Positions 41,355-51,800 of a stretch of 64,000 nt of DNA are shown piece after piece. The notes under the pieces are model-generated. The model saw only the letters and a program-made list of their open reading frames with translations. It made no database searches and was not told where the DNA came from. Made by a program: the position numbers and the translations under genes. This stretch comes from Symsagittifera roscoffensis (lineage: Eukaryota > Xenacoelomorpha > Acoela > Convolutidae). Every line of letters begins with the position of its first letter. Positions within the stretch are counted from its first letter, which is position 1. Where the stretch lies: positions 15,321,639 to 15,385,638 of the forward strand of contig NC_087067.1 of the NCBI RefSeq assembly GCF_963678635.1. The letters run 5' to 3'.

Positions 41355-43969
41355 CGTGGGCTAAAAAAATGATTATTTTGAGATTGAAAAGCGGTGGTAT
41401 GGGGCTGTTCAATAATTTGTTCATAAGTATTATCATCTTGTGATTGATGTGTCATTATATGTTGGACGGGACTTTGCGATGTATTGAGTCGAAAATTTGG
41501 ATTATGTGTGATTGCTAAATTTCGAAAATTTCGTGGGACTAGGGATAGTGGATGGTTATTTGGTAGGGGTGGTAGTTGTGGTGCCGTTGGCTGTGTGTCG
41601 ACATTGTTATGTTCTTCGCCGTATGTATTTTGTCGTGTTGTTATTTTTGTGTTATATTCTTTTATTTGTGCGTCTAAAAGAATTTTGTTTATAGATGTGG
41701 AAAAAATTCCAAAAAATCCTGCAAAGAGTATGCGTGCTACGCTTGCTTGTCTGTTTACTTGTGTGTGTATAGCACATGTATTGTAGATTCCTTTTAAGAG
41801 TGAGAAAAGAAATCCAATAAAGTTAAACATTGCGTATAAAATAGTCAATTTTTCTAAGATGTAGTAGGGCCATCCTAGAAAATCAAGGATTTCATTCTTG
41901 AGTGTAACAAAGCTAAAGATGTTGATTGGTGATATATCTTGGGGACGGTATTTTTCGCCATTTAGATATATATAATCTTTAATGTCTTTAAAATATCCGC
42001 TATAGTCTTGTGTGTAGATATCGGCAAAACCTGCGGTTTCTGCAAGTTTGCGTAGGTTTTAGTCAATTGATTGTCTTTGTATAGTGTCCATTTGTGTTAA
42101 TAATTCTTGGAATTGTTGTGTTCTAATGTGATGTTGAATATCTGATTTTGAGTAGATTCCTATTGATTGTAAGTCTATATTTGGGTTTCGAGCGATAGCG
42201 CGAATGCTTTCTGGTGAAAATTTTTTGAGTGATTGCATTAATGTGGGATATGGAGTGAGAAGATAATATTTATTTTCATCAGGGTTTAGTTGTACTACAT
42301 TGTGGCTGTTTTCTGATCCACATGGGACTGCGGTATCCCAGAAATAGGTTCTTCGTGAAAGTGTATCCACGAAATGTACTTTATTCTTATAAAAGATAGG
42401 GATTCTTTTATAACATCGTTTATCTTCAAAAACGTATAGTGGTGATACTTTTTTGGTACAAGTATAAAACCATAAGATGTTTCCTTCGTAGTCTAAAAAA
42501 TTTGATCTATTTCCTGATAATAAGTATCCTGCGTAGGGTATTTTTAATACTGCTAGTGCAAGTGATTGTAATATTTGTGTTCGTTCCAATTCACATAGTT
42601 GGTGTAGTGTTTCTAATTCGGAGAGTGACATTTCTTGAAAAATGCGGCTAATTGTATAGTCTAGTTTCATATCCAAATGAATATCATAGTGGATATTACC
42701 GAAATATGTAGTATTCATTAGTGATAATTCTTGTAAGCGTGTGCTTCTGGTGTCATAAGGTTTTAGATGTCCACCAGGTTGTCCGTTGCTTTTTTCAAAA
42801 TTAACTGGTATATAGGATGTTCCTTCGTTTAGAGGATGACCTGTGGCATATGGGTCGATTTTTACTTTTCCAGTGGTCATGTCGAATCCTTTTTCGTATT
42901 CAACTAATATTTCAGAGTATTGTGTTCTGTGAAGTGGATTCCTGTATTTACATGCAAGTTCTGTTTCTTGATATATTTGAAAACGTGTCAATTTATTTTC
43001 TATATTGTCAATGTTTCTAAAATTAGAACTTAGTTTTCGTGATGGATGGACTTGTTCATAAGGAATTGATTGTATGAAATATTTTTCGTGAAATTTTATC
43101 ATACGAGCGTGTATTTTTGCTACTTGAAATGTTGTACATGTATCTTCGGGGAACCAAACAATTGTTGCTTGTGTTCTTGTTGTAGGGTCGCAATATCCTT
43201 GATCATTTTTACAAGGTAGTCGGATTCCTTGATAGATCATTGTATTATCAGATAAATCTCGTGTGAGTTGTATTTTTTCAAGTTGTATTTTCCAATCGAA
43301 AAACATTATTTCTTGGTATCCTTTATTTTTCGTGTCTGCTTTGCAGTTTGATGGGTTATTTATACCAATGTGTGGTATCCAATGTTTATCATGTAGGTCA
43401 TAGGTTAATCGTCCGTGTGCGCCGTTATACGGGTATTTTTCGTCTAGTTTTATATGTCCTTGGTGTCTTTCAAGTTGTGATTGATGTACAGAGTCGGAAA
43501 AAACTTGAAAGTTAACTAACTTTCTTGCGGAGTTTTTATTTTGTGTGATGTTTAGTCTAAGTAATTCATTTTTACAATCGTCGGGATTGAGATGTAAAAG
43601 ACGTTCTATATTACTTTGATAGAATGATTCATGGTCAAGTCGGTTTTTGTTGCCGTTGGAGACTTGTGAACAATGTACTTTCTTTTCGGAAAATGTCGCT
43701 GTGAATTTATAACCTGTAACTGTTGTTGCTCGGGCTTTTGAATAGAGTGTTGCTATTACATTTGTGGTTTCTATAGCTTGTGGTTCTGTTTCACATTGTG
43801 ATACTTGATTTATTGCATATTTGTGTAGTGTTTTTTGTTCATTTTCTTCGCAATCGTAATGTGTTACTAATAAATCTTGTGGTCCTGTACGGGGGGAAGG
43901 GTTTATGTTTTGATTTGAGGTTACTAGAAAAAGGAGTTGGAAAAAAATTAATAATTTTAGAATATACAT
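41351..43969 (-). pseudogene. Envelope-like glycoprotein frame, one in-frame TAA
   Basis: The frame spans 871 sense codons interrupted by TAA at codon 637 (42,061-42,059). The first part starts with an ATG and a signal peptide (MYILKLLIFFQLLFLVTS) and forms a Cys-containing ectodomain; the element around residue 260 (CDPTTRTQ) and the VPCG region near 546 resemble envelope-type glycoproteins of arthropod retroelements and, more distantly, chuvirus-like ones, judged from memory. After the stop the same frame continues for 235 codons with hydrophobic segments at about 708-728 and 742-756 and a Gln/Asn-rich tail. It would mediate membrane fusion if complete. The first 13 bases overlap the end of the ATG-less frame upstream; the stop overlaps the next ATG. 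As it stands, only a secreted ectodomain could be made without readthrough. Confidence 0.7.
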
Positions 43970-45087
43970 GTGTATGATAATCCTGAGTATGGGTTATAAA
44001 ATGTAATGTAACCAATTGTGTTTTTGGTATATCTGTCGTATTTATATATTACTTCAGTAGTTATAAACGGTGGTGGTAGTGATTGAGCTGTTATGTTAGG
44101 TGGATTTAATGGGTAGGGATGTTGAGTAATGTTGTTTAATTTAACTGTGATTTCAAACTTTAATTGTAAACTGTTTTGTTGGAGTATTTGAATATTGTGA
44201 TCACGGATATCGTTGTGAATATCTTGACGATATTGTAATCTATTAAGTGCCCAGTTATGAAGGCGGTTACTTTCTTGATGTTGTCCAAATAGTGGTGGAG
44301 GTGCTGTGAATGTATTCCAATCTAATCTTAAAGGAATATTTATTGATGATTGTTCTCGATATCTGGCGTCGAGATTATTTGGAAAATTTAAGTTAAAGGG
44401 TGGTGGTGAAAATTGGCTTATTGATGGTGTTGATGGTAGTGATAATGTTTCGGGTAGTGATGAAGATGTTGTATCTGTAGAAATGTCTATGGGGTCATTG
44501 ACTAAATTTGGTTCACCTTGTGTGAATGAATGTGTAGTCCAATATGGTAGTCGTGATGCCTGGTTTGGGGGGTTAAAGGGATTTTCACGTATTTGTTCAG
44601 ATGTTGGTGTTGAACCTAAGTAATCTGAGGGTAGACTTGAAGTGCTTCGTTGGGAAAAAAGTGTAGGAGTTTCTGGTGTGATACCAGTGGTGTTTTCTGG
44701 AGTGGTTTGTGATGGTGATTGAGGTATTTCGAAATGAACTCGGGGAGTTTGAAAATTTCTATTTCGTCGAGGATGTATAATTTGTCTATTTATTTCTGTT
44801 GTGTTTTGGTTTTGACTAAGGTTTCGTATTCTACTTAGTTCTTGTGGTAGTGTTGGGTAAAGATTATATGTTGGTTCACTTAGAGGTGCTTGTCGTTGAA
44901 CTGGTTCTAGTGGTTCAGATAAACGAGCGTGCCGTTCTTCAAAAGTGTATGGATTGTCTTGAAAAGAAATTCGTGTAGATGTTTGAGGATTTTGAGTAGT
45001 TGAAGGTGGTGTGGGATTATCTTGGGATGATGTCGGTGAAGACTGACTTTGTGACTGTTGAGTAGCAATTTTTGATAGTTTTTTGAA
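43957..45087 (-). CDS. ATG-less 376-codon open frame, Pro/Thr/Ser/Gln-rich
   Basis: Read codon by codon on the minus strand, the frame is open from just after TAA at 45,090-45,088 to TAA at 43,959-43,957, with no ATG anywhere in it. The N-terminal 230 codons are rich in Pro, Thr, Ser and Gln (e.g. QSQSSPTSSQDNPTPPSTTQ); the last 130 look more folded, with NLDARYREQSSINIPLRLDW-like composition. A frame this long in which no stop has arisen is unlikely by chance. The upstream small ORF ends before this frame opens, so frameshifting from it is impossible. Entry by splicing (an acceptor-like CTACTCAACAG lies at its start) or non-AUG initiation is the likely route. It may provide an N-terminal partner of the envelope frame, which it overlaps by 13 bases. 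No family recognised. Confidence 0.6.
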   Translation of the reverse strand, partial: FKKLSKIATQQSQSQSSPTSSQDNPTPPSTTQNPQTSTRISFQDNPYTFEERHARLSEPLEPVQRQAPLSEPTYNLYPTLPQELSRIRNLSQNQNTTEINRQIIHPRRNRNFQTPRVHFEIPQSPSQTTPENTTGITPETPTLFSQRSTSSLPSDYLGSTPTSEQIRENPFNPPNQASRLPYWTTHSFTQGEPNLVNDPIDISTDTTSSSLPETLSLPSTPSISQFSPPPFNLNFPNNLDARYREQSSINIPLRLDWNTFTAPPPLFGQHQESNRLHNWALNRLQYRQDIHNDIRDHNIQILQQNSLQLKFEITVKLNNITQHPYPLNPPNITAQSLPPPFITTEVIYKYDRYTKNTIGYITFYNPYSGLSYTCIF

Positions 45088-45095
45088 TTATTACT

Positions 45096-45284
45096 TTAGT
45101 GAGAAAATTTGTGTTTATTATAATATTCTTCCAAAAAAATAATTAGGAAAATTGTTGCTAGGGCAAATGTGATGATTGCTTTCTTTATACATTTACATAT
45201 GGTCAGAATGAGGGATGATAAAAATGTTATGAAAATTACAAACAATAAAAAAATATTAGTTCTACTGAAAATTGTTCGTATCAT
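45096..45284 (-). CDS. Small hydrophobic ORF 2, 62 residues
   Basis: Two predicted membrane helices: about residues 10-30 (NIFLLFVIFITFLSSLILTI) and 36-51, separated by CKCIKK. The ATG overlaps the stop of the ORF before it in ATGA (45,284-45,281). Its size, charge and topology recall small membrane proteins of viruses, but no homology is claimed. Short hydrophobic frames arise easily in T-rich DNA; the ATGA coupling is what raises confidence. Confidence 0.45.
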   Translation of the reverse strand: MIRTIFSRTNIFLLFVIFITFLSSLILTICKCIKKAIITFALATIFLIIFLEEYYNKHKFSH

Positions 45285-45511
45285 TTAGACAAGTTGTTAA
45301 AATCGTACCTGTGGATATATTCAAGGGTTTTGGAAAGTTGGAGGAATAGTTCGAGTATAGTGTAGAAAATTAAAAAAATGTTACAAAAAATGATTAAGAT
45401 TATTAGAAAAGATTCAAGTATATCAAAAAGAAATATTATAAAGGCTTCAAGTATTGAAAAAAAATGTTTAAAACTTATAAGTATTTGAGCAACTGTTTGA
45501 GAGAAGAGCAT
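45281..45511 (-). CDS. Small hydrophobic ORF 1, 76 residues
   Basis: Starts at ATG 45,511. It is dominated by Ile, Leu and Phe (FIIFLFDILESFLIILIIFC) with scattered acidic residues, giving two or three membrane or amphipathic helices. It lies 600 bp after pol and is directly coupled to the next small ORF. I recognise no family. It could be an accessory membrane protein. Confidence 0.4.
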   Translation of the reverse strand: MLFSQTVAQILISFKHFFSILEAFIIFLFDILESFLIILIIFCNIFLIFYTILELFLQLSKTLEYIHRYDFNNLSK

Positions 45512-46112
45512 TTAAGAAATGATCTCTTGGTCGAATATTTTTTGCTGTTTGAGGCGATTTTCTAGTGTGGTCGAATTATTTATTAGTTTTTTGACAAGTG
45601 GGTTGAGTTTTGTAAAAATTTGTTGGGGGCAATTTTTATGGTGATCGGGAGGTCGTCTTTTTCTTTATTTTTGTTTGTCAAATGATCCGGGGTATGGTGA
45701 GATTTTTATACTTTAGGCTAATTAAAATCTTCATTTTGTTACTTTAGGCTAAGTTATCAAATTTGTTTTGGGGGTATTCGTGGTCTGAGTTGGGGAAATA
45801 TTGTTGATCTTTGGGTTATTTGATAAGGGAGGGGTACGGTATTATGGTGATATTTATTTTAGCTGTCAAGTTGGAGTGGTTTGCTTATTTTTGACCTGGA
45901 GGTTGTAAAGTTATAGTTAGAGATGTGCCTGGAGTTCTAGATTATTCGTCTAATTGATCTTTAGTTTAAGTTAGAGAAAGTGGCGGATTGGATGAATCCT
46001 ATTGGTTTATTTTGAACTAGAATTATTGCGTACTTGTGAGCATGTTATTTTGAAAAATTGAAATGAAAAATGTTACGGAGGTTTCAAGATTGTGAAGTAT
46101 AAAATCTTAAAA
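45512..46112 (-). other. Non-coding gap between pol and the accessory ORFs
   Basis: All minus frames contain several stops. This is where a splice acceptor or internal promoter for the downstream genes would be expected, but I cannot point to one securely. Confidence 0.4.
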
Positions 46113-48866
46113 TTACTTTTTAAATTCTACTTTCTTTAATATTTTAGATTGGGGGATGAACATTTTGTAGTTTTTACGTGGTTGATTTCGGAGTCTTGTT
46201 GTTTTTCTATGTTCTGATTTGTCTATTTCTTCTTGGGGTATTATTTGTTCTGTCATTTTTCTATTTTTTCTTTGCTTTTGGGATTCTTTATGGTCTAGAT
46301 TTTTTGTAGTGTTTTTGGTAGCGGTTGGGTTTGTGTTTTGATTTTCGGTGGGGTTATCATTTTGTTCTGTATTTTTCAGATGTGGTTCGTTTTGAACTAT
46401 TTTTAATCCTGTGAAGGAATATAATTGGGTTAATTCGCGGAGTGCGTATTCTTTTGGGTAGTAAGGTAATAGGTTGTTTCGGTGCTGAACGATTTCTTTT
46501 TTATTGGAGTCGATAATTTTATATGTGACATCAGTGGGTCTTGCAATTATTTGGTAGGGTCCTTTTCGGAGGGGTTGTAATTTTTTAGAAATTCCTTTTT
46601 GAGTATTAAAATTAGGTATGAGAACAAATGTTCCAATTTTTAAATCGGAAGCTGGTGTAAAACGTGAATTGATTTGTTCATTTATGTTTTGTCTTTGTAA
46701 TAACTTTTTCGTTATTTTTTGGTAAATTTCATTGTGTTTCTTATCTCTATTTAAAATCCATTCGGTGTGTGTACCGGAGGCTAATTTAAGAATTTGTGGG
46801 TGATGAAAATGATCTTCATCGTGTGTATGTAAAGATAGGTTATAACAAATTGAGTCTTTATTTGGTTGACAATAACCTTGTGCGTTTTTATGTGAATTTG
46901 CTGTAAACATTATTGGTTTGCGTGGCTTTTGGTTAAAAACCATTTCGTATGGTGACATTCCTAAAGTTGTCGTAATTTGTGAATTATATGCTAAGGGAAA
47001 TAATTTTACATCTGCTGACCATTCGGTATATTTTGTATCATTTCCGTTGATGATACATCTAAGATATTCTTGTAGTGAACGGTTCATACCTTCGACTAAG
47101 CCGTTTGTCCAAGGTGCATGAGATGTACGTGGTTTGTGTTTAATGTTGTATAAATGACATAGTGTTATTATTTCATTATTTATAAATTCTGTACCATTGT
47201 CTGTGACTAAAATTTCTGGTAGTCCAAATTTTGCTATCCAGTGTTCATAAAGTGTTGTATATGCGTAATAAGCATTACAATGTGGTACTGGGTTAAGTGC
47301 TACATAGTGTGTGAATGCGTCAACAATTACCATAATGTAGGAGTTTCCTTCTGCTGAGGGTGAAATTGGGCCTTTAGTATCAAATGAGATACGGTGATTA
47401 AAGTACAAACTCTGTCCTTTAAAATCTTGTTTTTGTGCTATTTGTTTTTGATTTGGGTAAGGTTTATTTAGTTGACATACTATACAGTCATTGCATAGTA
47501 CTTTTATCCAGATTGGTGCATTTAGGAAGTAAAAATTTTGTATAAAATTTGAATATGTTTTTTCTGATCCAGAGTGTCCTTTAATATTTTGTATATGTGA
47601 AATATTAAAAGCTATAAGAATCATACTTAAAGGGAGACATGGAACTGTAGATTCATTTAGGTTATACTCTAAAAGGTCTGTATTTTCGTTAATTGTTGTG
47701 TTGTTAAATTTGCGAAAGTATCGGAGGAGTGTTTTGTTTCCTAGAATGGTTGAATCTGCCTTGACAGGTTTAGTTTTATATTTATGCCATGATTTTAGTT
47801 GTCTAATTATCGGGTCAAGATTTTGATATTGTTTTAGTGTTGAAATTGTAATCGTTTCTGTTGGAGGGAGAAAAATGTTTTCAATTTCGAATTTAGATAA
47901 GGGTATTGTATCTAATGGGTCATGAAGATCAAAAACTTGATTTATTGTGTATTTCGAATCGGTTGTTGGTGGTCCTGATAAATTTATTTTATCAGTTAAA
48001 TTTTCTTTTTCTATTAGTGGAAAATGGTCTTTTTTAGTTTGGTGTTGTTTTGTTCGTTTTTGTTGGGTGTTATTTTTTATCCATTGGGAATATGGAATTG
48101 GTTTAAAAGTTGATGTTCCAAGTAGGTCAACTTCATAATGATTATTTTGACAATCTAAATAAAGTGGGAAATGTTGTAAATTATTTATTTGTGATTGTTC
48201 AATATCAGTTTTAACTGCATATTTGCATTCTAATCGGGGTGATGTTTCGTTTTCTGCAAGGTAGAATTTTATGTTTTTGGGTATTTCAACTGTTGTTTTT
48301 CGTGTAAGTAATTCAGGTGGTGTATTTCGACTTAAGGTGTCTGGTAATGCAAGATTTTTTCCTGCAGTCCAAACTATATGTAAGTTTGGGAATTTCATTA
48401 GAATTAATTGAAATCTGTAAACTCGGTGGTTTGGATTAGACTTTTGTGTAAAAAGAAAGATGATTGGTTTATGGTCTGTGAATAAAACTGTGGGATGTTG
48501 TGATCCAAGTATCAGAAATTCATATTCTGTCAGTGTATATATTATGGCTGTACATTCTCTCATTAGAGTTGAGAGTCGTAGCTCTGCTTGAGTGAATAAT
48601 CGGGAATTTGCTGATATCAGGTTCATTTTATTTGTACCATTATGTGATTGTAATAGTGCTGCGCCGATGCCAAAGTTCGAAGCATCGCACATTGCATAAA
48701 ATGGTTGATCAGGGTCTGGAATTGTGTTTGAAATTTGTTCAGTTAAAAGTTTCTTTATTTCTTCGAATCGTGCTTGATGTTCTGTATTCCATTCAAAATT
48801 ATTTTGTTGTCTAAGGATGTTGTAAAATGGTCGTAGATATAGTTGCATTTTATAAACGTATTTACT
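46113..48866 (-). CDS. pol: Pol continuation: RNase H and integrase
   Basis: In the same frame as gag-pro-RT, directly after TAA 48,869-48,867. An ATG (48,848) follows six codons later, giving 911 residues. The first 50 residues are the RT connection. RNase H follows (CDAS near residue 54, TDHK at 124-127, then TAGKNLALPDTLSR). The integrase zinc finger (GHSGSEK, CNDCIVC) lies at about 430-470 and the catalytic core at 487-585 has FDTKGP, TDNGTEF and EGMN with D-X35-E spacing. A C-terminal domain (about 760-830, with KGPYQIIARPTDVTYKI) and a basic tail end the protein. Whether it is made separately from the ATG, by readthrough or not at all is unknown. The terminal stop is TAA. Confidence 0.85.
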   Translation of the reverse strand, partial: SKYVYKMQLYLRPFYNILRQQNNFEWNTEHQARFEEIKKLLTEQISNTIPDPDQPFYAMCDASNFGIGAALLQSHNGTNKMNLISANSRLFTQAELRLSTLMRECTAIIYTLTEYEFLILGSQHPTVLFTDHKPIIFLFTQKSNPNHRVYRFQLILMKFPNLHIVWTAGKNLALPDTLSRNTPPELLTRKTTVEIPKNIKFYLAENETSPRLECKYAVKTDIEQSQINNLQHFPLYLDCQNNHYEVDLLGTSTFKPIPYSQWIKNNTQQKRTKQHQTKKDHFPLIEKENLTDKINLSGPPTTDSKYTINQVFDLHDPLDTIPLSKFEIENIFLPPTETITISTLKQYQNLDPIIRQLKSWHKYKTKPVKADSTILGNKTLLRYFRKFNNTTINENTDLLEYNLNESTVPCLPLSMILIAFNISHIQNIKGHSGSEKTYSNFIQNFYFLNAPIWIKVLCNDCIVCQLNKPYPNQKQIAQKQDFKGQSLYFNHRISFDTKGPISPSAEGNSYIMVIVDAFTHYVALNPVPHCNAYYAYTTLYEHWIAKFGLPEILVTDNGTEFINNEIITLCHLYNIKHKPRTSHAPWTNGLVEGMNRSLQEYLRCIINGNDTKYTEWSADVKLFPLAYNSQITTTLGMSPYEMVFNQKPRKPIMFTANSHKNAQGYCQPNKDSICYNLSLHTHDEDHFHHPQILKLASGTHTEWILNRDKKHNEIYQKITKKLLQRQNINEQINSRFTPASDLKIGTFVLIPNFNTQKGISKKLQPLRKGPYQIIARPTDVTYKIIDSNKKEIVQHRNNLLPYYPKEYALRELTQLYSFTGLKIVQNEPHLKNTEQNDNPTENQNTNPTATKNTTKNLDHKESQKQRKNRKMTEQIIPQEEIDKSEHRKTTRLRNQPRKNYKMFIPQSKILKKVEFKK

Positions 48867-51800
48867 TTAAAAGTTTAACATTCCAAGGAATTCTTGGATT
48901 TTCTTTTTATTTGTTGGTGGTTGAAGTTTTTGAATAGCGTCAATGCGTGATTTCAATGGAGTGATTGTTTTTCTTTCTATATTATGTCCTAAGAATTTAA
49001 CTCTTGTCAAAAAGAAGTGTGATTTATCGGGGGCGGCCTTCAGATTTTCGTTCTGAAGTATTTGGTGATATTTTTCTAAAACATTGAACATTTCGTCTTT
49101 TGTTTGTGATTGCATAAAAACATCGTCTAGATAGGTGATTGCGTTTTTCTTAAGTATTAGTGGTCTAAAAATTTTGCTCATAAAAGCTGAAAATGCTGCT
49201 GGTCCTATGGATATTCCATAGAATAAGCGGTTAAATTCATATTGTTGGTTTCCGATAACAAATTGTGTTAAACGTCGTGATTGTTCATCTAGTGGCATTT
49301 GATTGTATGCACTATTCATGTCGGCGGTTGTGAAGTATTTGCCGTTTATTTTTGTTAAAATAACTTGTATTGGTTCGATGGGCCAATTGCATTTTGATTC
49401 ATCTATAAGTGAATTGAGGTATCTAGCGTCGAGAACGATTTTTAATGATTCTCCTTTAGCTAGAATGATAACGGGGTTGATGAATGTGTTGCCTTTTGGT
49501 TGTTCTTCTTTATTAACTGGTGATATAATATTGTACTGTTCTAAAATATCGAGTAATCTGTTTACTTTATCATGTAAGTGAATTGGTACTTTACTTGCTC
49601 TCTGTTTTTTGAAAACTGCGTCTGATTTTAATGGGAGATGTAGTGATGAACTGATTTTGCCAACATCGAATTTTGATGTTGCATAGACTGATGAATATTT
49701 AATTAGCTGTTTGGCTAACTTTTCGAATTCGTCTTGTGTTATTTGTGAATGTTGGAAATTAAACATTGTTAAAAATTTCTGTTGGTCTTCTGTGTAGTTA
49801 CTTATGTTGAATGTAGGTTTGAAATATGGAGTTTTTGTGAAATAATCCGTATTTCTGTTTTCGTTACTTATTATATTATTTATAGATAATTCTTCATTAA
49901 GAATTGTAGATTGGCAAATATCTAGTAATTGGAGTATATTATTTACGCGATAGGCTTTTTCGTGTATTGGTGATATTGTAGCGTTGGTTTCACAATATCC
50001 TAAAAGTCCTAAAGGTAATGTTACTTGGTAAGGTGTGTTGTTATAAACATGTAAGGAAATAATATCTGAATTCGAATTTTTTAAATATTTTATTGAAGAG
50101 ATTGTGATTTTGAAAAATTTATGAATAGGTTTGAATTCAAAATCTGACATATAAAATTTTTGTTTGTTTTGTTGTTTATCATATTGGTGAACTTGTTTGA
50201 TTGAAAAATTATAGATGTTTCCTGATAGTGGTTTCAGGTGTTTTCTTTGTTGGTTAAATATCGGATAAAATTTTGAAAAAAATGGTGGTTGTTTATTTAA
50301 TCTTTGAAAAAATGTTAAGGATGTTTCTTTTGTTTTTGTATATTTATCTTTGATTAATATTTTACTATTTAGGATGTTAATTGTTGGTATATACTTCGAA
50401 ATAAATGGTATTCCAATGATATTATATTTAATATCAGTGATATGGAATATTTGTTTAAATGGCTTATTTAAAATTTTACTTTGCTCCATTGTTCTGGTAG
50501 GGAGGAGAAATAATTGGATTTTTCCGTAGTTTATCAATGTTGATCCTTGTGCTGTTGCTAGCTTACTGGAGGTTTCAAGAGGTGTTAGCTTTGGGTGTAA
50601 AGTTTTTATTTCATTCCATGTGGGAATGTTTATTATGTTTGATTCTGCTCCTGAATCAATTAAAAAATCGATTTCAAGGTCTGGTGGTTGAAATTCTTTG
50701 TTTCTTGGGCTTTCTAAGAGAAATGGTATTGTCCAGATTTTTTCTTTGGGTTGTTCTTTTTGTATATTTTGATAAATGTGGTTTGTATTCAAGCATTTTG
50801 TTTTGGTATTTTTATTGGTTTGATCTGTAGTGTTAATCTCGTTTGTTTCTTGCGTCGTTGGTGTGGAATTTATGGGTGTAGTGTAATAATTTTGAAGAAA
50901 TTCTGATTGATTTTCATATATGTGTGATGGAAAGGGTTGTTCATATATGACAGATTCATAGTCATTTTCGACTTTTATCATATTGATAGAACGAGTGTTT
51001 TCAGTGTCACTTTCTGAATCTGATGATGTACAGTTTATTTGATTGAGTTGTAACGTATCAGTTACTGTGTCATCAATACCTGGAGGGTCTGATGTTGTTT
51101 CTGGGTTAGATTGTACTTGATTGATTTGTCTTTGATGTTTAGGTGTACTACTTCTGTGGCGATTATTAGAGTTATTATAGTTATTATTATTCCGGTGTGG
51201 TGATTGGGAATAATTTCTATAACGATTATTATAACTTGGGTGTCGATTTTGTGAATTATTTCGCGATCTGTTTTGGTAATTATTGTTTGGTCTGTTATAG
51301 TTCGATCTATTATATGAGTTATTCCTTGATCGATTGTTCGGATAATTCTGGTTTCGGTTGTTTGAATAACTTCTATTTCGATTATAGGAGTAGTTTCTAT
51401 TCCTATTGTATGATGAATTTCGTGATTGATTGTTTGGATAGTAATTATTTCTTGATTGGGAATTAGATCTAGAAACAAATCGTTGTGTATTTGAATTTGA
51501 TCTGGAGTAGTTATTTCGACTATTTGGTCTATTGTAGTGATTTTGTGATGAATTATACGTGTTTCTTCGTTCTGGTGATCTTCCTCTATAACTTGAGTTA
51601 TATGGGGATTGATTTCTTGTATAATTTGTATTGTTCGGGAGTGGTTTTCCTGAACTGTTGTTGCTGTGAACTGTTTTGTTCGGTAAATTTTGATCTTTTT
51701 TCATGTATTGATAGAATGATTTATTTGGTTCTTTGTATTTTTGAGGTTTATTTTGACTATCTTGCTGTTTTTGTCTACATTCGGAAATACTATGTCCGTA

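Noticed and set aside
45087..45284. Programmed frameshift from the 62-codon ORF into the ATG-less frame
   Set aside because: A stop in the ATG-less frame (45,090-45,088) lies downstream of the stop of the 62-codon ORF, so there is no overlap in which to shift.
48867..48869. TAA as a reassigned sense codon in this organism
   Set aside because: TAA occurs only once inside each of pol and env, and TAA also ends pol and the ATG-less frame; a reassigned codon should appear often within these large ORFs.
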